5,420 nucleotides of DNA from Planctomycetaceae bacterium (lineage in GTDB: Bacteria; Planctomycetota; Planctomycetia; Planctomycetales; Planctomycetaceae): NCBI GenBank assembly GCA_029259875.1, contig JAJDEK010000395.1, positions 1 to 5,420 of the forward strand, written 5' to 3'. The notes beneath the pieces were generated by a model. The model ran no database searches. It was given only the letters and a program-made list of their open reading frames with translations, and had not been told where the DNA came from. Positions 1 through 5,420 of this stretch are shown here, piece by piece; position 1 is the stretch's first letter, and the number at the start of each line of letters is the position of its first letter. A program made the translations under genes and the position numbers.

Positions 1-1
1 T

Positions 2-1285
2 AATGTGTGGACAAACTTGCTCATTGGTCGACGTACTCCTCGACGAGTAAGCCGCAACGGAATGCAAAAATTTTTGCGTGAAGCATTCGCCAAAAATCGT
101 CCCTGGGACGAAGTTGTTCAGGATCTCGTGACTGCGGAAGGTCACTTTGAAGAAAACGGTGCTGTCAATTATCTGTTAGCACAAATGCAGAACAATGATG
201 AAGCGGTTCAAGTCACCGCAGCAACGACGCGTTTATTTCTAGGTATACAGGTACAATGTACTCAGTGTCATAACCACCCGTTTAATGACTGGAAACAGAA
301 TCAATTTTGGGAATACAACAGCTTCTTCCGTCAGATGCGACGTGTGAATCACCGTAAGACAGATCCCAAAACAGGACGTCAGGTTGACGATTATTCTGAA
401 GTGATTCCCACTGGATTTAACGGTCCAGTCTACTTTGAAAAGCGATCTGGGCTGATGCAGGTAGCTTACCCGATTTTCGATAAGGTAAAAGTTGATGCGG
501 ATGGGAGCGTTGAACGTCGCAAGGAATTTTCCAAGCTGATTGTCCAGGGAGATAAGCCTTTGATTGCATCAGCAATCGTAAATCGAATGTGGGGCTATTT
601 CATTGGATATGGCTTTACTCGTCCGGTTGATGACATGGGACCACATAATCCTGCATCTCATCCGGAACTGCTGGAGAAGATGGCCGAAGAGCTGGTAAAG
701 AAAAAATATGACCTCAAGCAACTGGCACGCTGGATCTGTAATAGCGAAGCATACAATCTAACCAGTCAGATTGGTCGTAAGAATGAAATTGACAGTCCTG
801 AGCGAGGAGAAACCCCTCTCTTCTCGCATATGTATGTTAAAAACATGACAGCAGAGCAGCTATACGATTCGTTAATCGTAGCGACAGGTGCTCACAAATC
901 TGGTCAGTCAAACTGGGAGCGTGCAGAAACACAACGTCGTCAGTGGATGCGTCAATTTATGATGGCGTTCGATACTGATTCAGGCGATGACTCCACTACG
1001 TTTAATGGAACGATCCCACAAGCATTGATGATGATGAATGGGGAGCTGACAAAAAATGCCATCAGTGCCGACAGAGGAAGTTACTTGAATCAATTATTGC
1101 TGGAGAAGGGAAATGATCAGGCTAAAGTTCGCAAAATGTTTTTGGCAACCTTGAATCGTTTTCCTGATCGTCGAGAGGCAACTAGTGCTCAGAAATTGAT
1201 TGCTGGCTCGAAAAATAAGTTTGCCGCTTATCAAGACCTGTACTGGGCATTACTAAACTCAAATGAGTTTATTTTCAACCACTAA
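2..1285 (+). CDS. PSCyt2-PSD1 (DUF1549/DUF1553) protein, 3' part, 5' end outside the window
   Basis: This is the C-terminal part of a planctomycete PSCyt2-PSD1 protein; its biochemical role is unknown. The frame is open at the left edge. The GTG at 5 is not the real start, because V-W-T-N-L-L-I-G-R lines up with an internal stretch (I281-R289) of the paralog at 3330, so about 280 residues may be missing if the architecture is the same. Counting from the codon at 5, the PSCyt2 part ends with C85-T-Q-C-H89-N-H-P92, a CxxCH motif of the c-type heme kind, followed by a conserved Phe/Trp-rich segment. PSD1 starts near residue 170 (R-R-K-E-F), with V192-N-R-M-W and [10 protein letters not shown] around 203-212. 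The C-terminus ([11 protein letters not shown]) is the usual PSD1 ending, so the 3' end is intact. DUF1501 follows after 75 bases with no visible terminator, which suggests one transcript. Whether this copy also has an N-terminal anti-sigma-like domain cannot be seen. Confidence 0.93.
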   Translation, partial: NVWTNLLIGRRTPRRVSRNGMQKFLREAFAKNRPWDEVVQDLVTAEGHFEENGAVNYLLAQMQNNDEAVQVTAATTRLFLGIQVQCTQCHNHPFNDWKQNQFWEYNSFFRQMRRVNHRKTDPKTGRQVDDYSEVIPTGFNGPVYFEKRSGLMQVAYPIFDKVKVDADGSVERRKEFSKLIVQGDKPLIASAIVNRMWGYFIGYGFTRPVDDMGPHNPASHPELLEKMAEELVKKKYDLKQLARWICNSEAYNLTSQIGRKNEIDSPERGETPLFSHMYVKNMTAEQLYDSLIVATGAHKSGQSNWERAETQRRQWMRQFMMAFDTDSGDDSTTFNGTIPQALMMMNGELTKNAISADRGSYLNQLLLEKGNDQAKVRKMFLATLNRFPDRREATSAQKLIAGSKNKFAAYQDLYWALLNSNEFIFNH

Positions 1286-1347
1286 ATCGAAACCGTGTTT
1301 TGAATAGCAATATCACAAATAACCATTTAATTTCAATAGAATCAAAC

Positions 1348-1352
1348 GAGGG
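1348..1352 (+). promoter_or_regulatory. Ribosome binding site of the DUF1501 gene
   Basis: GAGGG lies 8 bases before the ATG at 1361. It is a good Shine-Dalgarno match at normal spacing. It favours the ATG at 1361 over the in-frame ATG at 1385 (M9), which sits immediately before the twin-arginine motif. The rest of the 75-base gap (1286-1360) is AT-rich, with no convincing promoter or terminator. Confidence 0.7.
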
Positions 1353-1360
1353 CATTTATT

Positions 1361-2635
1361 ATGACTATTCTCAATCCTTATGGAATGACACGTCGGCACT
1401 TTATGAAGCATGTCGCGGGAGCAGCAACAGCAATTCCCACGATGCACTTCTTGTCTCATCTTGAGGCAAATGCCAATCAAGTAAAGAAAAAACAAAAAGC
1501 CTGTATTCTGATTTGGATGCCCGGCGGTCCCCCCTCCATTGATATCTGGGATCTCAAACCAGGCTCCAAGAATGGAGGAGAGTTCAAGCCGATCAGTACG
1601 CAAGGTGATATGCAAATTTCTGAGCATATGCCCTCTACTGCTAAAGTAATGGGCGACCTTTCTCTCATTCGTTCCATGAGTACGCGTGAAGCTGATCATG
1701 CTCGCGGGACTTACTACATGCACTCTGCTTATGTTCCTAATCCGACCGTGGTTCATCCTACGTTCGGTTCGGTTGTTAGCTATGAATTAGGCTCTCGCCG
1801 TAAAGAGTTAGACATCCCATCCTTCATTTCGGTTGGTGGTAGCCGAGGTAGTGCTGGATTTTTAGGTATGTCCCATTCACCGTTTGTCGTTTCCAGCGAT
1901 GGAACAATCCAAAACGCTAAAGTTGATACGTCAGAACAACAGCGATTGGCTCAACGGCTCGATATGCTGCAGGTTTTGGAATCCGGATTCATTAAATCGA
2001 AACGGGGTGAATCTGCTAATTCTCATAAAGATATCTACAAAAAAGCAGTCAACCTGATGACTTCCAAGCAAATGGAAGCGTTCAAAGTAGATCAGGAACC
2101 AGCTGCTTTAAAAGAAGCTTATGGAACTGGTAACTTCGGTCAGGGACTGTTACTAGCCCGCCGTCTGGTAGAAGTGGGAGTGCCGTTTATTGAAGTTTCT
2201 GCTTCGGTCGGAAGTTGGGACCTGCATCAAGGCGTCTTTGATTCATTAAAGAATCGAAACCTACCTCAGCTAGATAAAGGGATTTCCGCACTCGTGACTG
2301 ACTTGAAACAACGCGCAATGCTGGATGATGTGACAATCGTCTGTATGGGCGAATTCGGTCGAACCCCTCGTATTAATCAAAATGTAGGCCGTGACCACTG
2401 GGCTGCCAGTTGGACTGCCATGGTAGGTGGTGGTGGACTCAAAAATGGTCAGGCCATCGGCAAGACTGACAGTGATGGTATTGGCATTGAAGGCAAGAGC
2501 TATCTGCCAGGTGACCTCTGGGCTACAGTTGCTCATTCATTGGGAATTCCTCTGGATATTGTGCATACATCCAAACGTGGCCGTCCTATGAAATTGGCCA
2601 ATGGTGGAACTCCCATCAAGGAATTGATTGGCTGA
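1361..2635 (+). CDS. DUF1501 family protein, Tat-exported, alkaline-phosphatase-like fold
   Basis: This is a complete 424-residue DUF1501 (PF07394) protein, close to the family's usual length. The family is placed among alkaline phosphatase/sulfatase-like proteins, but no reaction is established for it. The N-terminus is a twin-arginine signal: T10-R-R-H-F-M-K16, then a small hydrophobic stretch (18-31) and a possible cleavage site after A36-N-A38. The mature protein is therefore expected outside the cytoplasmic membrane. Family motifs in order: M53[11 protein letters not shown]64 near the start of the domain; R109-E-A-D-H-A-R-G116 and H121; W286-D-L-H289; G330-E-F-G-R-T-P336; G343-R-D-H-W347. 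The Asp/His pairs are candidate metal ligands by analogy with the superfamily. The gene follows the PSCyt2-PSD1 gene, the common planctomycete pairing, and is closed by the hairpin at 2672-2710. The two probably act together in the periplasm; this is inferred from pairing only. Confidence 0.95.
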   Translation: MTILNPYGMTRRHFMKHVAGAATAIPTMHFLSHLEANANQVKKKQKACILIWMPGGPPSIDIWDLKPGSKNGGEFKPISTQGDMQISEHMPSTAKVMGDLSLIRSMSTREADHARGTYYMHSAYVPNPTVVHPTFGSVVSYELGSRRKELDIPSFISVGGSRGSAGFLGMSHSPFVVSSDGTIQNAKVDTSEQQRLAQRLDMLQVLESGFIKSKRGESANSHKDIYKKAVNLMTSKQMEAFKVDQEPAALKEAYGTGNFGQGLLLARRLVEVGVPFIEVSASVGSWDLHQGVFDSLKNRNLPQLDKGISALVTDLKQRAMLDDVTIVCMGEFGRTPRINQNVGRDHWAASWTAMVGGGGLKNGQAIGKTDSDGIGIEGKSYLPGDLWATVAHSLGIPLDIVHTSKRGRPMKLANGGTPIKELIG

Positions 2636-2671
2636 GCCTCTAAAGTTACTCCATGTGATTATGAAAACGAC

Positions 2672-2710
2672 AAAACAGCGGAAGCTCTAAAAAAGTTCTT
2701 CCGCTGTTTT
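2672..2710 (+). terminator. Intrinsic terminator after the DUF1501 gene
   Basis: A perfect 13-bp inverted repeat (2672-2684 and 2698-2710, AAAACAGCGGAAG and its complement) encloses a 13-base loop, and the stem itself ends in TTTT. It lies 36 bases after the DUF1501 stop. Because the stem also begins with AAAA, it could work in both directions. It separates the left operon from the sigma-factor operon, which should therefore have its own promoter. Confidence 0.88.
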
Positions 2711-2728
2711 ACTGTCGGAGATAAAAAA

Positions 2729-2750
2729 ATCGAAGCAAATCTGCTTTGAT
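2729..2750. repeat. 22-bp inverted repeat just upstream of the sigma-factor gene
   Basis: Arms 2729-2737 (ATCGAAGCA) and 2742-2750 (TGCTTTGAT) match at 8 of 9 positions around a 4-base loop; the odd pair would be G-U in + strand RNA, giving a 9-bp stem. It ends 8 bases before the TTG at 2759. A run of seven A (2723-2729) abuts and includes the first base of the left arm, so read on the - strand it is a hairpin followed by U7, a terminator-like layout. It could instead be an operator, or a 5'-leader hairpin affecting translation of the sigma gene. No clear -35/-10 pair was found in 2636-2758. Confidence 0.5.
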
Positions 2751-2758
2751 GGAATGAA

Positions 2759-3337
2759 TTGGAAATACATTTGACAAGTTCGACCGATCAACCTGTTTTC
2801 CCGGATACGGATTCTGAGAATGGACGTGAATTTATCGCGTTATTTACGAAATCTCAGAGACGCATCTATTTGTATGTGCTTTCCATGGTTCCGCATCCGA
2901 TCGAAGCCGAAGAAATTTTGCAAAATGCAAACTTGATCATCTGGAAAAAAGCACAACAATTTGAAGTGGGAACTAATTTTTTTGCCTGGGCCTGTCAAAT
3001 TGCACATTATGAGATATTGAAATTTCGAAAAAAACGAAGTCGTGATAAGCATCAATTTAGCGATGAATTTGTTTCTCAAGTGGCCGACGCCGTAAAAGAG
3101 AATCAGGACGTATTCGAATTACGCCGTAATGCATTAGCGTTCTGCCTCGATAAATTACGTCAGAAAGATCGCGAACTCATTCAAAGGCGATATCAGGGAA
3201 GTAACCAGGGCATGGATCTTGCGGATGAGTTAGGGCGTCCCGTGAATTCCGTTTATCAGTCTTTGGGAAGAGTCAGACGTACTTTATTCGAATGTATTAA
3301 TCGTTATATAACAACAGAGTCCTATAGCCATGAGTAA
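2759..3337 (+). CDS. ECF RNA polymerase sigma factor, Rhodopirellula/Verrucomicrobium type
   Basis: This is a 192-residue sigma-70 family factor of the ECF class (regions 2 and 4 only), resembling the TIGR02989 family, and should direct RNA polymerase to a dedicated promoter set. Region 2 spans about 25-93: F25-I-A-L-F, Q33-R-R-I-Y-L-Y, E49-A-E-E-I-L-Q55 and G71-T-N-F-F-A-W-A-C79, ending in basic K88-F-R-K-K-R93. Region 4 spans about 122-182, with L133-R-Q-K-D-R-E-L140 and a helix-turn-helix near 152-180 (D-L-A-D-E-L-G-R, then V162-N-S-V-Y-Q-S-L). No extra C-terminal domain is present. No ATG opens this frame: the in-frame stop is at 2747 and the first ATG is M43, inside region 2. The start is therefore TTG at 2759 (weak GGAA at 2751) or TTG at 2771 (GGAAA at 2761). 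The last 8 bases overlap the next gene, its likely partner. Confidence 0.93.
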   Translation: MEIHLTSSTDQPVFPDTDSENGREFIALFTKSQRRIYLYVLSMVPHPIEAEEILQNANLIIWKKAQQFEVGTNFFAWACQIAHYEILKFRKKRSRDKHQFSDEFVSQVADAVKENQDVFELRRNALAFCLDKLRQKDRELIQRRYQGSNQGMDLADELGRPVNSVYQSLGRVRRTLFECINRYITTESYSHE

Positions 3338-5420
3338 GAAAGAAATAGAACTAGCTGAGCTTTCTTTGCTTCTGGAAGCATTGTGCGAAGAACGTCTCTC
3401 TGTCGAGGAGAAAATGCGTCTGGAGGAGATCGTCCTCTCTGAACCGGACGCGATGCAATTCTATCTGAACTATTCTCATCTTCATGGAACGTTATATTGG
3501 GATCAAGCACTGGGTTCAGACGACATGATTCCAGTTGCGACTCCTGTGCCTCAGACAAAATTACCACAACAAATTGAAGCTCCTGAAACCTCTCGCAGAA
3601 AGCGAATTGGCGCAGGATTCACAACGATCTGCTTATTGGTGCTTTTTGCTGTCATTTTTGTTTCGTTCATCCAACAAAATGAAAACCCCAATCTGGCTGA
3701 AAATCCAACAATAAATAATGAGTCGCCTAATGACATCAATGCAACAACAAATAATGAGATTGTAGCTCAACCAAATCTGAATCGTTCCATTCAGATTGAC
3801 TCTTTAAAACATCCGATGCTGCGTACGAAGCATGGAAAAAATGTTGGAACGTTCGATGATCGTCCTTTGATTGCAAACAAGCCAAGACAATTATCGCCTG
3901 TTGAAAAACTACTCCCAGGCGCTTCCGACGAAGCAATCGTTACCTTTATTGATCATCGTATTCAAGACGGCTGGGAAGCGGCCAAAGTAGTGCCTTCCGC
4001 GTTTGCCACTGATGAAGAGTGGGTCCGGCGTGTGTATCTTGATGTGATCGGTCGTATTCCTACCGCAAAAGAAGCAGAACAGTTTTTAACATCCTCTCAA
4101 CCTGACAAACACCAGCAACTGATACAACAATTGACAGAAAACCCTACCTATGTCACCAACTGGTCGACAATCTGGACACGTTTGTTAATTGGGCGCTCTA
4201 CTTCCCGCGAGATTAACCGCCGCGCTTTACAAGATTTTCTGGTTCAGAGCTTTGCTGAGAACCGTCCTTGGAGTGATATTGTTTATGACCTTGTGTCTGC
4301 AGAGGGTGATTCGGAATCCAATGGTGCGACTAATTTTCTACTGGCACACCTCAATAATCAAGCAGTACCTGCTACCGCTATTACAACGCGGCTTTTTCTG
4401 GGGACCCAAATTCAATGCACGCAATGTCATAACCACCCTTTTAATAATGCAACACAAAGCCAGTTCTGGGAAATCAATAGTTTCTTCAAACAAACCAAAG
4501 TCGTTCGCAGTCAGAAAATGGGAAAGGACGGAAAAAAGAATGCTCCGAAGTTAAAGTTAGTCTCCGTTCCTGCCAAAGGAGCAACATTTTATGAAACACG
4601 TAATGGCCTAGTGCAACCAGCTTATCCCAGATATGCAGGCGTCAAAGTTTCTGATGGTCCTGGTGTAAAACGACGTCAGGAGTTGGCACGATTAATTACT
4701 TCGGGCAAAAACGACCAGTTGGCCCGCGCAATGGTAAATCGTATGTGGGCACATTTCTTTGGTTATGGATTTACCAGACCCATCGACGATATGGGTTATC
4801 ATAATTCACCCACTCATCCCGAATTGCTAAACCAGTTAGCTAGTCAATTCATCGACAGTGAATATGACATTAAAAAACTCATTCAATGGATCTGTTTGTC
4901 TGACGCCTACCGACTAAGTAGTCGCTTTATTACGGAGAACGCTACAGACAATCCCGATGACGGCAGTACTCCAAACTTCAGTCGCATGTATATTAAGCAG
5001 ATGACGGCAGAACAACTTTACGATTCCTTACAGGTAACAGCAAATCCATCGCAAGTGATCACAACTAATGATTCTATTGCGTGGAACAAGATGCAGAAAC
5101 GGGACCAATGGTTGCAACAGTTTGTTTACACTCTCAACAATGAAGAAAACGACGAAACGACAACCTTTGATAGTACAATCACACAAGCATTGTTGATGAT
5201 GAATGGTCCTTTGGTAAAACATAGTTTAGATTACAAACAGGAAGGGAGCACCTTAGCACAGGTGCTAAAAGAACGTAGCCCTGATACAAGAATTAAAAAG
5301 CTGAGCATGGTTGCTCTCACTCGTCATCCCACATCACGAGAGTTATCAGAATTGAAACGCCTGGTTAAGGAACGTACCAAACATCTGATTGCCCGCAAAG
5401 TCCCCACACAGACTGCCGTA
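3330..5420 (+). CDS. Membrane anti-sigma/FecR-like domain fused to PSCyt2-PSD1 (DUF1549/DUF1553), 3' end outside the window
   Basis: The frame is open from ATG 3330 to the window edge (697 residues). The ATG overlaps the sigma gene's last 8 bases and lacks a good Shine-Dalgarno, so translational coupling is likely. Domains in order: residues 1-60 resemble the short cytoplasmic N-terminal domain of planctomycete FecR/anti-sigma proteins (L13-L-L-E-A-L-C-E-E-R-L, then E26-E-K-M-R-L-E-E and Y45-L-N-Y-S-H-L-H); no HxxxCxxC zinc motif is present. R89-R-K-R92 precedes a single hydrophobic helix (93-114), which predicts N-in/C-out topology. An Asn-rich linker (115-200) follows. PSCyt2 runs from about 202 to 390, with R233-R-V-Y-L-D-V-I-G and C363-T-Q-C-H-N-H-P370. 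PSD1 starts near 448, with V469-N-R-M-W and G480-F-T-R-P-I-D-D-M-G489. Judging by the paralog at 2-1285, only about 20-30 residues are missing. The likely role is membrane control of the adjacent sigma factor. Family membership of the PSCyt2-PSD1 part is firm; the anti-sigma function is inferred. Confidence 0.93.
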   Translation, partial: MSKKEIELAELSLLLEALCEERLSVEEKMRLEEIVLSEPDAMQFYLNYSHLHGTLYWDQALGSDDMIPVATPVPQTKLPQQIEAPETSRRKRIGAGFTTICLLVLFAVIFVSFIQQNENPNLAENPTINNESPNDINATTNNEIVAQPNLNRSIQIDSLKHPMLRTKHGKNVGTFDDRPLIANKPRQLSPVEKLLPGASDEAIVTFIDHRIQDGWEAAKVVPSAFATDEEWVRRVYLDVIGRIPTAKEAEQFLTSSQPDKHQQLIQQLTENPTYVTNWSTIWTRLLIGRSTSREINRRALQDFLVQSFAENRPWSDIVYDLVSAEGDSESNGATNFLLAHLNNQAVPATAITTRLFLGTQIQCTQCHNHPFNNATQSQFWEINSFFKQTKVVRSQKMGKDGKKNAPKLKLVSVPAKGATFYETRNGLVQPAYPRYAGVKVSDGPGVKRRQELARLITSGKNDQLARAMVNRMWAHFFGYGFTRPIDDMGYHNSPTHPELLNQLASQFIDSEYDIKKLIQWICLSDAYRLSSRFITENATDNPDDGSTPNFSRMYIKQMTAEQLYDSLQVTANPSQVITTNDSIAWNKMQKRDQWLQQFVYTLNNEENDETTTFDSTITQALLMMNGPLVKHSLDYKQEGSTLAQVLKERSPDTRIKKLSMVALTRHPTSRELSELKRLVKERTKHLIARKVPTQTAV
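3706..3758 (+). repeat. Short direct repeat in the Asn-rich linker
   Basis: Two 17-base copies with one mismatch, 3706-3722 and 3742-3758 (CAACAAYAAATAATGAG), are spaced 36 bases apart. They encode T-I-N-N-E and T-T-N-N-E, 12 residues apart, within the linker after the membrane helix. This looks like in-frame duplication in a flexible, low-complexity spacer rather than a regulatory element. Confidence 0.55.

Noticed and set aside
5..7. GTG at 5 as the start of the first gene
   Set aside because: The frame is open to the left edge, and the residues at this point match the middle of the PSCyt2 domain in the paralog, so the gene begins outside the window.
1313..1756. 147-residue - strand ORF overlapping the 5' end of the DUF1501 gene
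   Set aside because: It is antisense to the Tat signal and first DUF1501 motifs, with no family resemblance and a Cys-rich odd composition typical of a shadow frame.
2270..2536. 88-residue - strand ORF opposite the DUF1501 C-terminal motifs
   Set aside because: It is the antisense shadow of the conserved GEFGRTP and GRDHW coding region.
2771..2776. TTGACA as a -35 promoter box
   Set aside because: It lies inside the sigma coding region, and nothing like TATAAT occurs about 17 bases downstream (TGTTTT at 2794).
3385..3389. C19 of the fusion protein as part of a zinc-binding anti-sigma motif
   Set aside because: No HxxxCxxC pattern exists in residues 1-92; this is the only cysteine before the membrane helix.
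3322..3936. Three - strand ORFs (3322-3567, 3551-3739, 3736-3936) opposite the N-terminal part of the fusion gene
   Set aside because: The + strand frame from 3330 is continuous through here, with a sensible cytoplasmic domain, membrane helix and linker; the - strand products have no recognisable features.
4189..4554. 121-residue + strand ORF inside the right PSCyt2-PSD1 gene
   Set aside because: It is a shifted frame of the long open frame from 3330, which carries conserved PSCyt2 motifs across the same bases; the shifted product has no recognisable domain.

Overview
The window looks like a piece of a Planctomycetota chromosome. It carries the planctomycete-expanded families PSCyt2 (PF07583, DUF1549), PSD1 (PF07587, DUF1553) and DUF1501 (PF07394), plus a sigma factor of the Rhodopirellula/Verrucomicrobium ECF type (TIGR02989-like). 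The moderate base composition (mid-40s % GC by eye) would suit a Gimesia/Planctomyces-like genome, but the genus is a guess. No RNA genes, CRISPR arrays, insertion sequences or phage genes were seen.

Layout, all on the + strand: (1) the 3' part of a PSCyt2-PSD1 gene (2-1285, open at the left edge); (2) a Tat-exported DUF1501 protein (1361-2635) 75 bases downstream, probably in the same operon; (3) a strong hairpin terminator (2672-2710) and a second inverted repeat (2729-2750) in the only gap over 100 bases (2636-2758); (4) an ECF sigma factor with a TTG start (about 2759-3337); (5) overlapping it by 8 bases, a long gene (3330-5420, open at the right edge). Its 697 visible residues join a small anti-sigma/FecR-like cytoplasmic domain, one membrane helix, an Asn-rich linker, PSCyt2 (with CxxCHxHP) and PSD1. 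No stretch over 300 bases lacks a gene.

The left and right PSCyt2-PSD1 proteins are clear paralogs, co-linear over the whole shared region. The window therefore appears to straddle two tandem copies of a module. The complete module may be: ECF sigma, then membrane anti-sigma-like PSCyt2-PSD1, then Tat-exported DUF1501. In the right copy the fusion suggests a sigma factor held or controlled at the membrane by a protein whose outer part is a putative c-type-heme-bearing PSCyt2-PSD1 unit. Domain identities rest on recognised motifs; the signalling role is inference. No function is established for the PSCyt2/PSD1/DUF1501 set.
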